In this document: positions 1 through 12,334 of the stretch, piece after piece
Numbering within the stretch: position 1 is the stretch's first letter
Layout of the letters: every line of letters starts with the position of its first letter
Assembly (NCBI GenBank): GCA_034509755.1
Contig: CM067557.1
Location: 42,714,001-42,778,000, forward strand
DNA length: 64,000 nt
Direction of reading: 5' to 3'
DNA from: Anisodus tanguticus
Taxonomy: Eukaryota > Streptophyta > Magnoliopsida > Solanales > Solanaceae
Made by a program: the position numbers and the translations under genes
Notes under the pieces: model-generated
Seen by the model: only the letters and a program-made list of their open reading frames with translations
Database searches by the model: none
What the model was told of the DNA's origin: nothing

Positions 1-1683
1 AGACTTAGAAAACGAGATTGATAATCTTAAGCAAGAAATCTCAGAGCTTAATTTGTCTTCTACCTCCACAATCTTAAGCTCTGAGAATGTAATTTTCTAA
101 TTTCTAGTAGGATAATGTAATTTTCTAATTTCTGAAATCAAATTTTCTACTCTATCATGTAAAAGAACAATTTGTTCCCTAATATATTCATATAAATATT
201 TGTATAATTATTTTGTTTAGCATAATACTAATATGCTTATAGTAATTTGTAAAGTCTCATTTTCCAATAGTTTTGAAAAAGCTGCAAAATTAAGTACTTT
301 ATTATCCCTTTCGATTTGAAAATGTTGTTATGGGGGAAAACAGTATTAACAATTTTCCCACTTGTCAATTTATATTCCCTTTCTAAAACAGAGATATAAT
401 CTCCAACATATTTGGCCATAAACCAAGGAACAAAAGATATAATCTAATTTGCTTCAGAAAAATCTATGCAAAACTTTTCTTGTGTTCTGTCTTCCTTATA
501 AAAAGCTTCGAAAACCCATTTTTTAAACGATTCCCATCTGGGTTTAAAGAACTCGTCAATTATCATTTTTCCCTCGAGTGATCTCCGACTAAAATCAATT
601 TTTGGAGTTTGATCCATTAAAAGTAGGAAAATCCATGTCTGACTCAGTTATCTCTGGGTCGTCTTTGACACCATTGGCAATATTATCTCTACCAAGTATG
701 ATTTTATCAATTCTATTATCATCAATTTCTCTAATACGAGAATTAATAAAATCTCCACTTTCTCTGATACGAGAAGTAGAAGCTCGTGATGGAGATATAA
801 CAATATAATCGACTGACGATATATAAGAAAGATTTGAAAAATCAGACCTAATAGATCTGGATCTAAGATCATTTGTCTAGTATGTTGGTTCAGAAAATTT
901 TAACTTGATAGTCCCATCTGGGGTCTGCTCAGTTTTAGTAATATCTGAATTAAAATCATTTTGAGGAGGAGAAACCCCTTCTATGACCCATTCTTTGGGA
1001 AAATTAATTTCATCCCACTTGATAGGTCTTATGATTATAATCTTGGATTTACCAAAATTAGTTTCTATTAAAATAGTATCATTTTTAAAATTCATAATTT
1101 TACACATAGGATTCATAGTATATAAAGGTTTGAAATAAATCCTATAACAAATACATATAACCTCAGTTCCAGGCATATAATCATACCCATGTAATTTCAC
1201 ACTTAATATTAAAGCGTTCAGATAATTCTCATCTTACAAGGATACCTGCAAGTTAGGGTATGCATTAAAATATACATGATCATATGCTAGATTGGTTTGA
1301 ACAGTCCCTATGGAGGATTTTTTCCTGTTCTGGTTCCTGCCATCTCTTAAAGCTGCTATAAAGCTTTCAGGTAAGCCTCTTAATGTAAGGGGCTTAAATG
1401 CAACTTGTACTAACCCAATATGCATGAATATATGAGTTTCCCTATAAGAGGCAATATCACTGTCATTTAATAATTTAAAGGTAGCATGATCGCTATCAAC
1501 AATGATGGTCTCTTCAGTAGTTTTAACTACTTGTTTAAATCCTAATTTTCAAAAGTAAGCATTTGATATATTAACCTGGGTTGGATCTTTGGAATAATCC
1601 ACTTATAGATCTAAGTGTTGAAGTATATCATACTCTTCGTTTTTACTGTTTTTAACAGTATTTTTGTTCTTAATGATATTCAT
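1..1683 (-). pseudogene. Endogenous caulimovirid ORF starting with a movement-protein domain, degenerate, runs off the left edge
   Basis: Read on the minus strand, an ORF starts at an ATG at 1683, about 47 nt downstream of a tRNA-iMet primer-binding site. Around 1234-1425 it carries the conserved block of the caulimovirid-type movement protein family (GLVQVAFKPL, then IGTVQTNL, then VYFNAYPN). The same frame continues through 877-1200 and about 420-872, then a segment with coiled-coil character to the left edge. At least five in-frame stops interrupt it (near 1603, 1552, 1231, 873 and 590), so it cannot make a full protein. In exogenous relatives this product enlarges plasmodesmata for cell-to-cell spread. 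Family assignment is firm; the genus is not, because reverse transcriptase lies outside the window. Confidence 0.8.
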
Positions 1684-1729
1684 CTTGAAAAATGTGTTGA
1701 ACATATATCACATATTCCTACGTGTGTAT

Positions 1730-1745
1730 CATGGCTCTGATACCA
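1730..1745 (-). promoter_or_regulatory. Minus-strand primer-binding site for initiator tRNA-Met (caulimovirid)
   Basis: The minus strand reads TGGTATCAGAGCCATG. The first 14 bases are complementary to the 3' end of plant initiator tRNA-Met. It sits between a leader with its own promoter and the movement-protein ORF, the position expected for a caulimovirid genome. No LTR flanks it, which separates it from the copia elements elsewhere in the window that use the same primer. Confidence 0.8.
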
Positions 1746-1825
1746 AATTCGGCGGAAGTGATCACATAGAGGGCACTACCAGAGGAACATTTAGCGGGTC
1801 GATAAACCCTGGCATAGAGGCTGTA

Positions 1826-1906
1826 TTAACTCAAAACAGATCCAAAAAATGCCTTAACTCAAAACAGATCCAAAAAATGTCTTAACTCAAAACAGATCCA
1901 AAAAAC
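1826..1906. repeat. Three tandem copies of a 28-bp unit in the caulimovirid leader
   Basis: The unit TTAACTCAAAACAGATCC followed by an A run begins at 1826, 1854 and 1882, a constant period of 28 bp. The copies differ by only a few bases in their last third. The array lies in the untranslated leader between the TATA box and the primer-binding site. Its role, if any, is unknown. Confidence 0.9.
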
Positions 1907-2200
1907 GCCCTAGCGCCACCTCGGCTCAGTGGGCTAAAGCAGGACCATCAGCCTGAGCTTCAGACATTTCGCATGGGTCATCCTCTGTCCGACCTAAGTA
2001 CCTTCTCACATGATTTTTTGCTAATTAAAGCATTTTTCCATAATAGCCAATAGTCTAATGTGACATAGTTCAACACAAGGTATTTAGCCTATCATTTAGG
2101 CTAAATCAGAGAATATATAAAAAAAAAAACAAAAGAAAGAAATTACCGAAGCATGTAGGTTGTGCTCAGTAGAGAGGAAGATGTACAATAAACTTCAAAC

Positions 2201-2299
2201 TTTATTTAAGAGAGATTATTTTACAAGAGCGAGAGAGAGAGAGAGGGGGGTTGGCGTTCTGATGCCCGCCTCTAAGTAAAAATGAAAGATCATTTTATA
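2201..2299 (-). promoter_or_regulatory. Caulimovirid promoter (TATA box) and nearby poly(A) signal
   Basis: On the minus strand TATAAAA occupies 2299-2293, placing a start site near 2265. A CCCCCC-(CT)n tract follows in the presumed transcript at 2250-2230. AATAAA is at 2206-2201, about 60 nt inside the transcript. A poly(A) signal just downstream of the transcription start is the caulimovirid arrangement that yields terminally redundant pregenomic RNA. The leader from there to the primer-binding site is about 520 nt, close to the roughly 600 nt of cauliflower mosaic virus. Transcription start and activity are inferred. Confidence 0.6.
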
Positions 2300-2570
2300 G
2301 CGGATCAATTCTAAAAAACCAAATAAACGATCAAAACGTGGCCGACATTGGGGTCCACTACATGTAGTCGGAAAGAAAAATAAAAAGCAAAAAGTAATAA
2401 GGCTCACAACATGTGGCCGAATAAGAAAAAATAGAAAGGGGCCAAAATACATGGGGCCCAAATAGTACAATAATGCGCTTTACTTTATTAAAGTAGTCTA
2501 ATAATGCATTTTACTTTTTATAAAGCAGATTCCTTATCGTCAGCCGATAATGTTGTTGGGTCTGTTTGAT

Positions 2571-3861
2571 TTAAACTTTCTCCTTTCCCTTGAATTTTGT
2601 GGAGGTGGAAGATTCTTCCATCTTGTCCTGGAATTTCTTGAGGTATTCCTCAATATCAAAATTTTCATCATAGGGTAACTGAGATTTTTCACCCGAGATA
2701 TTATCTTCTCCGTCCTCTTCCCTTGTATGACCGGAAGCCATTGATGTATCTGAAGAAAATTCCTCTTCCAAATTCTTCATGAGATCTTTGCTTACTTCAG
2801 TCATGTAGGAGGCTATAATTTTACTTTTGAAATAACTCCTTTTTTAATCTAGAGTTTTCTTGTAATATGTTTGAAGGGACTATGATCCTCTTGTTGTTCT
2901 TTTAACTGTTTTAACTCTTTATAATGAGCTATGATGGTAGTGATTTGGTCTATTAATTCTTGACTGTGTATTGTGCCTTCTTTTGTTTTCTGAAGAAGCT
3001 TCTTCCAGAACCTTGTATAAAATGTTCTCTGAAGACATGATATATTTTGTTGGGTATAACCCACTTCAACAGACCATTTCATGATCCATGGTATAGAGAA
3101 TTCAATAAAGAAATGTAAATTAGCGATACCGTCTATGAGTCTGGTATCATTTTCCCATTCTATTACTTTGGGAGACACCTCAAGCCATTCAGTATATAAA
3201 CTTTTAAATGGTCGTGGTAATATAGTAATTGATGGACCATAATTAATCCACCACTAATAAAATTAATTTGAGATGTGCTGTTTATAAACATTTGCACAAA
3301 CTTTTATGAACCATGAGTGTTTCCTATTAGGATTCTCATATAATAGAGCTTTATTAAAGCTATCAATGTAGTCCTAGTAATTGAATTTTACCTGGACTTT
3401 CTGCTCAGGATGGAGATACTCACTTTCCTTGAGCGTGCTCAATCCCCATTCATCTGGAGAAAATATCTTCTTTATAATAATTTTAGAAAAGTTATAAACT
3501 TTTCTTGTATTAGCTGGATAAAAGTGTTGTATTCAACTGATCCGGTTGAGGAGAGTATGATCTCACAATTCATTCTGGACTTGTAAGTAGGGATGGTATA
3601 TGATACCATATCCAGATACCTCTGCAAAATTTGCCAAGGTTCATCCTTCCATTGAAGGTCTTTCTTTTCTAAAAGAAGTATAACTTCTTTGTTATTATTT
3701 TGTTCATATGAATCTGTATCTTCCTGGTCATTGTCATTAACGACCTCTGAATATGAAGGTGGCATATTACCATCCTTTTCCTTGGAATCCTTAAACTTTG
3801 TAAATGATCTAAATTTGCCCTTAACTATTGTTGTTAGCGCATAAGGATGAACTTGAACCAC
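2571..3861 (-). pseudogene. Caulimovirid ORF upstream of the promoter (end of the preceding genome unit), broken
   Basis: One minus-strand reading frame can be followed from about 3861 to its stop near 2571, in three open blocks (3861-3472, 3178-2849, 2804-2571) with several stops between them. It has a Ser/Glu-rich C-terminal tail ending in a KGKEK-type basic motif. The right end is abrupt: no related sequence is visible beyond about 3870. It precedes the promoter and primer-binding site, so in a circular caulimovirid genome it is the last part of the coding region, and the integrated copy spans the genome junction. I cannot give it a protein function with confidence; capsid-region or accessory ORF are both possible. 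Confidence 0.6.
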
Positions 3862-3870
3862 CGTGATAAC

Positions 3871-5360
3871 GGTAAGGGTAGAAACCAGATACTAGAGTGA
3901 ACTCGAGCCACTTTTACAATGGAGGGATAGGAACGAGCAGAGACGAAGCTAGAATTTTGAGTTTATTGATTTTGAATTTTAAAAATAGCAGTTTACTAGC
4001 CAAAACTACTGGATTCTCCAAAACCCGCAGTCGAAATTCTAGCTCCGCCCCATACAGTTTTTCAATGGATGGCTAATCAAAATTGTTCCATTTAGCATAA
4101 TCTAGGTGCAACGTTAACGTTTTACTCTAGTAAGAATATATACCTAATAAATTTGATTCTAAAGATGTTTAAACTAAACTAAGCTAATGCTAGAGACTTT
4201 GGTATCACAACGTTCTATATATAATCCATGGACCTAGCTAATTCGTGAACTAAACAACTTAGTACGTTGCTACCCACATGATTTGACCTCGTTTTCTTCA
4301 ATTAATATTTGGTAATATTAATGTGCATCTTCAAGGTCATCCAAAGAACAAATAGCCCTTGTAGAAGTTAAAAATGTCTTGTTTAAGTGACTGATAAAAG
4401 CAGCCAAAAGTTGAATTGCTTGTTAAATGCAAATGGTAACAAAATAGGACACATTTTTTGAACAGTCAAAACTAAATGATCGGATTAAGTTATACGGTTG
4501 TGTCACCAGTTTTAGTGGTAGCATATTTACATCATGATGTTTTTTACTTTGTTACCTAAAGCTTAAAAAAATGTATAAGCAACTTTTTTCAACTTTATGA
4601 TTACTTACAATATGATCAAGTGATGTAACATGTTTTATTAAAATGATTTCGTTCGTGGAATTTGACCATTTTCTATAACAATATGATAGACGAAGATACT
4701 ATTGGATGTCGCACCAAAGCGACTTTAATTAATTTAATTTATAGGTTCTGGATTATACAAAAGCCAACTTATTGAATTTTGAATAAATTATTTATGCCTA
4801 TTAAATAAATGTAACCTACAATTAGATGTAAAAATAGCCCAATGCACACATTCTATTGGGCTAAAAATGACATGGGCCATGTCTCTTCGAGCATCAGTGT
4901 CTTGGAAATGCAGATCCAGCTCAACATAGGTGGGCCAGGTAGAATCAATATTGGTCTGGGGCCAGATCCAGCTCAATCATTTGCACTCTGACCCTATTTT
5001 GTGCTGGTCCTTAATTTTTGTCCCTCAAGACAAAAAACTTTTTTACGGGGCATAAATTTATATTTTTTCAGCATAATATCCCTCAAATTATACCGGATCT
5101 CTTAATGAACTTATGCCCCCTAGGTATAAGTTCGATTTTGAAGGGGAAAAAAATTAAAGATCAACCCATTTGAAGGACAAACCATGCACTTTCTTACAGC
5201 CACTTCTCCAAAATCTCTGAAATTATATTATCTTTCTGTCATTTGTGCTGCTGTGCATCATCTGAAATTGAAATTTGGCGTCTATAATGTACTTTAAATG
5301 AAGTTTTTTTAAACTTTGTTTATGTCATAACAAATTCTTATACATCGATCTTTTAAATTA
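3871..5360. other. Gene-free interval with a small MITE-like hairpin
   Basis: No coding exon is recognisable. About 3935-4052 is a small palindromic element: GACGAAGCTAGAATTTTGAG at the left is answered by an inverted CGAAATTCTAGCTCCGCCCC at the right, a type of short repeat seen again near 54.9 and 58.6 kb. The remainder is AT-rich single-copy-looking DNA. Confidence 0.5.
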
Positions 5361-6298
5361 TCGTAGGTATTAAAAATTAGTGTCGTGTATATAACTGATT
5401 AGAAACTCTGACGTCTATAATTTATGTGAAGGGAATATTGGAATAGTATAAAAGTGGCAGGCAAGGATGTTCAAATGGATCCTCCTGTTTTGGATTTTAA
5501 CTAGATAATTTTTTGTAGAAAAGGTACCAATCTCTCTTGTAGTTTTAACCTCTAAGGACAACATAAAGTAGTGATATATGAAGTCCCAATCAGCCAAAAA
5601 AATCGTTGCTAGTTGTTTCATAATTATATTTCAGCTAAATTTAACTTATACAGATAATCTTGCACTCTACCACAACGTCGACTTGAGATTACATCAATAC
5701 AAATGAGAAACTAGTGCACTATTATCAAAAGTAATACTAACCTATACAATATACAGAATTAACTAGCGATCCTTTTTTGGTGTATATATATGCAACAAAT
5801 TCAATTATTTGAGGATGCATAAAAATATATCGTAGGTATTAAAAATTAGTGTCGTGTATATAACTGATTAGAAACTCTGGCGTCTATAATTTATGTGAAG
5901 GGAATATTGGAATAGTATAAAAGTGGCAGGCAAGGATGTTCAAATGGATCCTCCTGTTTTGGATTTTAACTAGATAATTTTTTGTAGAAAAGGTACCAAA
6001 CTCTCTTGTAGTTTTAACCTCTAAGGACAACATAAAGTAGTGATATATGAAGTCCCAATCAGCCAAAAAAATCGTTGCTAGTTGTTTCATAATTATATTT
6101 CAGCTAAATTTAACTTATACAGATAATCTTGCACTCTACCACAACGTCGACTTGAGATTACATCAATACAAATGAGAAACTAGTGCACTATTATCAAAAG
6201 TAATACTAACCTATACAATATACAGAATTAACTAGCGATCCTTTTTTGGTGTATATATATGCAACAAATTCAACTATTTGAGGATGCATAAAAATATA
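5361..6298. repeat. Recent 469-bp tandem duplication
   Basis: Sequence 5361-5829 is repeated head to tail at 5830-6298. I count only about three substitutions between the copies (for example the base before CGTC at 5400 and 5879), so the duplication is young. Each copy contains the same 68-codon minus-strand ORF, which has no recognisable homology and looks fortuitous. The second copy ends 17 bp before the tRNA-Gly gene; the first copy does not include a tRNA. Confidence 0.93.
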
Positions 6299-6315
6299 TT
6301 TGCTCTAAAACGAGA

Positions 6316-6387
6316 TGCGTCTGCCGGGAGTCGAACCCGGGTCTATTGCTTGGAAGGCAATTATCCTAACCGTTGGACTACAAACGC
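6316..6387 (-). tRNA. trnG-UCC: tRNA-Gly (anticodon UCC)
   Basis: A 72-nt cloverleaf on the minus strand. The anticodon loop CTTCCAA gives anticodon UCC, decoding GGA. The T arm carries GGTTCGACTCC, and the A-box region is TAGTCCAACGG. The acceptor stem pairs fully if position 5 forms a U-G wobble; this is the only difference from the second copy at 19844. A TTTT terminator follows at 6310-6307. No CCA is encoded, as expected for a nuclear gene. Confidence 0.96.
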
Positions 6388-7564
6388 TTGTTGACAGAAT
6401 ACTCAACATATTCTATTTATTCTAATGTTTCTGACTTAAAGCACGTTTTCAAGATATTATTTAATCAATTATGTACACAAACTCAGAATGCAAGGCTTAC
6501 TCTATAAATTCTTGTTGTTTTGGACATAGTTTGTGATCAATGTTTCATTTTCTAATTTAATGGGTTTGAGTAAGCCTTGGTGGGCAGAGATACTTATGCT
6601 GGTGGGAGGTAGCAGATATCCATAGAATTAGTCGAGATACACACAAGCTGTCTCAAATACTATGGACATAAAAGAAAAGGGTACATTTGTATATAATAAG
6701 TGATAATTGTGAAGCTTGCTCTTAAGGGTCCAATTTAGTGAATTGAGTCTATTTATGTTGTTGTAGTCTATTTATGTTACAGAGTGGGCATTGCAAATTG
6801 GCAAAGCAGATGACCCTTTTGATGGCCTTCTGTGATTATACGGGTAACTGTATAAATGTAACTTTTCTCTTTTTTAACTTATCAGTTAACAAGTCTGTTA
6901 GCTAATGAATGTATCATAAATTATGCTGCTCGGATTCTTAAAACATGCCGCCGGGTGTGTCAGTGTGTCCAATTTTTTGGAGAATCCGACACGCGCGAGG
7001 CATCATTTTTGGTGAGTCTAAGCAAAATAGTCATAAAGTTTGTGTTCAGGCAATTTGTTAGAATGGACTCTTGAATTATTAACTTGTTCACAACCTTAAC
7101 GTACATGACATTGCCTTATCAGTTAGAACTTTGATTCTTGGCATCTTTAGATTATCAATTTAGTTTATAGCCTTACTTATCAATAAGAGATGATCACTGT
7201 AGTTTTATTGACAGTTTTTAAATTCTGCTGCAGATATATAATGTTAGTTAATAGTGTAACTAATGAAGTAAATCATATGAAAAGAAAGTAGATCATATGG
7301 AGTAAGGCAGTATATTGCTTGAAAGTATGCAGTTATACAGTGCTGCTTGAAGTCATCTCTTGTTGCAATATTGCTCTAGGAAACCAGAAAATTATGTTAT
7401 CTATTTGTGCATATCCTTAACTAGCCCATTCTTCAACTACGCAGATATGTATTGCTATTGATTGCTTGTTATTGATGATTACCATCTTCATGGATCTTTC
7501 CCTTGGTTCTAAATTTCCGTATTAACTTCCTTCTGTTCACTGTTGCATTTCTACATGAATGTAT
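6388..7564. other. Gene-free interval with SINE and MITE fragments
   Basis: About 6550-6660 matches the 3' part of a Solanaceae tRNA-derived SINE (AAGCCTTGGTGGGCAGAG, then GGTGGGAGGTAGCAG). A related SINE is recognisable near 58.2-58.8 kb. About 6930-7015 holds a decayed repeat with TGCTCGGATTCTT and GGAGAATCCGACACG, related to the one at 58.83 kb. No gene is recognisable. Confidence 0.55.
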
Positions 7565-7731
7565 TGTAGAATTGTATTAATCTCCTTTGGGGAGTCTTTC
7601 TCATTAATATAATATATTTAGTGTGTACAATGTGGAATCCTAGTACAATATGGATCTTATTTCTACCATAATTATACAACACTAAATATTACAAAATATA
7701 TGGAGTATATTATTAGTAATATACGTTAATA
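7565..7731 (-). repeat. 3' LTR of the outer copia element
   Basis: A 167-bp sequence running TGTAGAATTG to CGTTAATA on the plus strand. It is clearly homologous to the two LTRs of the inner element at 8125 and 12335. It directly follows the RNase H-end fragment of the outer copia. Differences from the inner LTRs are numerous, consistent with an older insertion. Confidence 0.8.
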
Positions 7732-8124
7732 CACCCCCTCAGTCGGAGCGGGAGGAGGCCGGATGCTAAGACTGGATGCACATGCAACACCTTAACATGA
7801 CCGATAGCAACCATCTCACGAACAAAGTGTATATCCATCTCAATGTGTTTGGTTCGCTGATGTTGAACCGGATTATGAGATAAATAAATGGCGGATATGT
7901 TATCACAGTAAACAAAAGACGCCTTACGCAAGGGACACTGAAGCTCCAAAAGAAGGTTTCGGAGCCAGCAGATCTCAACAAAAACATTTGCAACGCCTCT
8001 ATATTCTGCTTCTGCACTTGAACGGGATAATGTGGCTTGCCTCTTGGCAGACCAAGATATGAGATTATTCCCTAAGAACACACAGTAGCCGGAGGTGGAG
8101 CGTCGCGTGTCCGGACAGCCTGCC
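7732..8124 (-). mobile_element. Outer Ty1/copia element, 3' internal part (RNase H end)
   Basis: On the minus strand it encodes the end of the copia RNase H domain: CPDTRRSTSGYCVF, then SAEAEYRGVAN, then YCDNISAIYLSHNPVQHQR and KHIEMDIHFVRE. It joins exactly, in frame and position, with the fragment ending at 12510. The two were one element before the inner copia inserted. Confidence 0.9.
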
Positions 8125-8299
8125 TATAAGATTGTATTAATCTCCCTTGGGGAGTCTTTCTCATTAATACAAATATATATAGTGTGTACAATGTGGAATC
8201 CTAATACCATAGGGATTCTATATCTGTCATAATTATACAACACTAAATATTACTAAATATATGGACTATATTTAGTTGTACATGTTATACACGTTAATA
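8125..8299 (-). repeat. 3' LTR of the inner copia element
   Basis: 175 bp, the same length as the LTR at 12335-12509, with the shared core ATTGTATTAATCTC then GGGAGTCTTTCTCATTAATA. Its outer end reads TATAAG where the partner begins TGTAAT, a mutation of the usual TG terminus. Confidence 0.88.
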
Positions 8300-11200
8300 C
8301 ACCACCTCAGTCGGAGTGGGAGAAGGCCAGATGCTAAAACAGGATCTGAAGTCGAGGAATAGTTGTCTAAGAAGACCTTTCGTGAAGATATCTGCATACT
8401 GATACGAAGAAGGCACATGCAACGCCCTAACATGACCGAGAGCAACCTTCTCACGAACAAAGTGTATATCCATCTCAATGTGCTTGGTTCGCTGATGCTG
8501 AACCAGATTATGAGATAAATATATGGCGGATATGTTATCACAGTAAAGCAAAGACGCCTTACGCAAGAGACACTGAAGCTCTAAAAGAAGGTTTTGAGGC
8601 CAACATATCTCAGCAACAACATTTGCAACGCCCCCATACTCTGCTTCTGCACTCGAACGGGATAAGGTGGCTTGCCAATTGGCAAACCATGAAATGAGGT
8701 TAGCCCCTGAGAACACACAGTAGCCAGAGGTGGAGCGTCGCATGTCCGGACAGCCTGCCCAATCAGCATCCGTATATGATAACAATCTGGTCGGTGTTGA
8801 GGGGTATAAGTGTAATCCATAATCAAATGTGCCATTAACGTATCGAATGATACACTTAAGGGCAGTAAAATGAGGCTCCCTAGGGGCATGCATAAATAAG
8901 CACAACTGCTGAACGACATAAGAAATGGCAGGCCTGGTGAAAGTAAGATACTGTAATGCACCTGCCAGGCTCATGTAGAGAGTGGGATAGGACACTGGAT
9001 CACCATCAATAATACTAAGCTTTGATTTAGAGTCAACCGGAGTGGACATGATCTTGCAGTTCTCCATTTTAGCCCTGTACACTATCTCCTCCGCATACTT
9101 GCGCTGACACAAAAATATAATATCTGCAGAACGAGTCACTGATCCCTAAAAAATAGCTTAACTTCCCCAAGTTAATCATAGAAAATTCAATTTTAAGCAA
9201 TGCAATGATCTCATTTATCAACAAATCAAAGGAGGTAGTAAGCACAATGTCATCCACATATAACAATAAATAAGCAATGTTACTACCTCGATGAAAAATA
9301 AATAGAGAATTATCATATTTGCTGCATACGAATCCAATTTGCATAATGTACTGTGCAAAGCGATCATACCACACCCGAGGGGCTTGTTTTAAACCATAAA
9401 GTGACTTACGAATACGACATACATAATGAGGGGCTGTATGATGGACAAAACCTGGCAGCTGGTGCATGTAAACAATTTATTTCAAGTCCCTATGTAAAAA
9501 TGCATTCTTCACATCAAGCTAATGAAGCAGTCAATGGTTGCCCATAGCAATACTCAAACTGTGTGAATAGTAGTCGGTTTAACAATTGGGTTAAATGTCT
9601 CACCACATTCAATGCCCTCCTGCTGATTAGTACCATTAGCCACAAGTCTCACCTTATATCTCTCTAGGTCACCATTGTCTTTGAATTTGTGATGAAAAAG
9701 CCGCATGCATCGGATCACATTGACCCCCTCCAGTCTAGGAACCAAATCCAAGTGTGTTGTTTCGTTAAAGCATTAAATTCCTCACGCATGACCGCATTCC
9801 AATTGGGGTATTATTTGGCTAATTTTGGGCTTTTGGAAATTGGAGAGATGGTTTGTGTAGATAGGTTAAAATAGACTTTGGGCTTGAAAATCCCGTGTTG
9901 TGCACGAGTTTCCATACGGTGTGTGGGGACAGGGTGGGTTGTGAAATATTGTGGGGAGTCATGCCAGGGGTAGGGGAGGTAGTGACGACATCGGGTGGGG
10001 TCTAGATTTGGGCGATGGGTTCTGGAGGATGCCCAGCGGTGTCAGGTGATCGAGCAGGGTTGAGAGGGATCGTAAATTTGGACAGATCGTCTGGTGACGT
10101 TGATAGTGTGTTGTTCTAGGTCTGAGTACAGGGACGTGAGGGGTGCTGGAAACAAGAACTGTTGCGGGGAGGGGTGAGATTTCTGGAATGACGGCGTTGG
10201 GTGGTGGAGACACAACGGTGTTTGGTTGCAGTGTCGGTGGCTAGGAGGAACTGTGGCAGGATGCGATAGAGACGGCTCTAATCGATTGCCAACCTCGGAG
10301 GTTTCAATCGATGGTGACCGGGGTTAGTCAGATCGACTGTCGTGTGTCGTGTGTCGGGTTGGTCGGCCAGAGTGTAGGGAGGCGATGCTAGGGCGGAGGG
10401 TTGCCAGCGAAAGAAAGGGGGACTGGGCAGAGATGTCGGTGGCAGACTGTGATGGTGATACATCAGTGGCAGTAGGCCGTGACAGAACTGATGCGTCACG
10501 GCGGAGTAAGTTGCTGACAATAGGGGGCATTTTGGACTCGTCTAGAAAATTGTAATATGTGTTTCAGAAATTTTGGATGTTTTCAAACGGAAAGATTGCT
10601 CCATTAAACGTGACATGACGAGATAGATGAATTTACGGGAAGACAAGTCATAACATAGATATCCCCTATGATTGGACGGAAAACCTAAGAAGACACATGG
10701 GGTGGTGCGAGGTGCCAGTTTATGAGGAGCTATGGGGTAGATGATCATACGAGGGGATTCGATGAAATAATATTTCGGTGAGTGTCCGATTTTAGAGGAT
10801 GTGGGTAGGCAAAATATTAATAATATATTCAGTCATTTTGACAGCATACACCCAAAAGGAGGGTGGAAGAGAAACATGAAAGAGAATAGTACGAACCATG
10901 TTTTTTATGGTGATAATGATTCGTTCGGCTTTGCTATTTTGGGGGGAGGTGTGGGGACAGAAAAACGAAGAACCATGCAATTATCAGTGCAAAAATTTTG
11001 AAAGGCGGAATTATTAAATTCACTTCCATTATCACATTGAAACAATTTTATAACTTTTTTAAATTGTATTTTGATATAGACACGAAATTTGAGAAACCTG
11101 GCAAAAACCTCAGACTTAAATTTAAGTGGGTAAATCCAAATAAAGTGAGAACAATCATCTAATAAAACTATATAAAACTTATGACTCAATGAGCTAGTGA

Positions 11201-12334
11201 TGAGAGATGTTCATAAATCTGCATGAATGATGTCAAAGGGAGAAAATGTAACACTTGAAGACGATTGAAACGGAAGACGAACATGTTTGCCTAAAGGACA
11301 AAGAAAGCACCGTTGGGAAAGTTTTCCATTATTGCAACGAATTAAATTATTGTATCGAAGAAAATTAAACACAAGAGCTCCTAGGTGTCCAAGTCTATTG
11401 TGCCAGGTTGATGGAGAGATTATTGCTAAAGCGGTGGGGGAGAGACATGGGTAGTTAGATATGTGGGAGGGGTGACACTAGCAGCGGGCGTGGATAGAAA
11501 ATGATAGAGGTCCCCCTTACTATTGCATCTCGTAAAGAGTTTTTCGGTACGTAGGTCCGTTACAGAAAACCCAAATGGGTCAAGATTAATTGATACAAAA
11601 TTATCTGTGGTAAATTTTCTAACGGAGATTAGGTTCTTGATAATATTTGGGGCATAGAGGGCGTTATTTAGGGAGAAGTGGGGATGCGGTGGTGGGATTG
11701 GTGTGTGGCCAAACCCTTAAATCGGAATGCGCTAACCACTTTCAACCATAATAGATTGTGGAGTATTTAAATTTTGCAGTTGTAGAAGATTACCAGAGTT
11801 GTTGGTGAGGTGAGAAGTGGCGCCCGTATCCATATACCACGCATTATCAGGCTGCAGAGGAGTTAATGTGATGAATGCCTGGCCCAAATTGGATTGGGGA
11901 CGGCCTGGAGCGGATTGCTGGGCTTCCTGAGGTTGGGCGCAAAATTGAAGGCCAGAACTGGAGGAGTCAAGGAAGCCATAGCAGACAAGGGTTATGTGCT
12001 TCTGACACGAGAAAACAAAAAGCAGACACAAACAGACAAAAAAATTTCATGTCAATAAATAAAGAAACAGACAAAGACTTTTGGTTTCTGACAGTTTATT
12101 TGAAAAGGAAGCCAATTGCGTCGGTTCTTAGGTAATGGAGTGAAAAAAACAGGAACAAGTTTTGGTATATAATTATTTCTTTTGAGAGTGTGAGGCAGAA
12201 ACAATTGTTTCTTTCAAGAATGGGAGGCAGACAGAAAATTGTTGCTTCAGAAAAAGAATCAGTCTGCGATTTGATTAAACCAAGGGGGGCTGCAGGTAGA
12301 AAAAAAAGGTTTTAGGTTTTGGCTGCTGATATCA

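Noticed and set aside
5415..6090. Two 68-codon minus-strand ORFs (5415-5621, 5884-6090) nearly identical to each other
   Set aside because: They are similar because they lie in the 469-bp tandem duplication. No family features, signals or codon pattern support a gene.
9959..10555. Pro/Ser-rich ORFs on both strands
   Set aside because: They fall in the linker between integrase and RT of the inner copia; several frames are open because of GC-rich low-complexity text.
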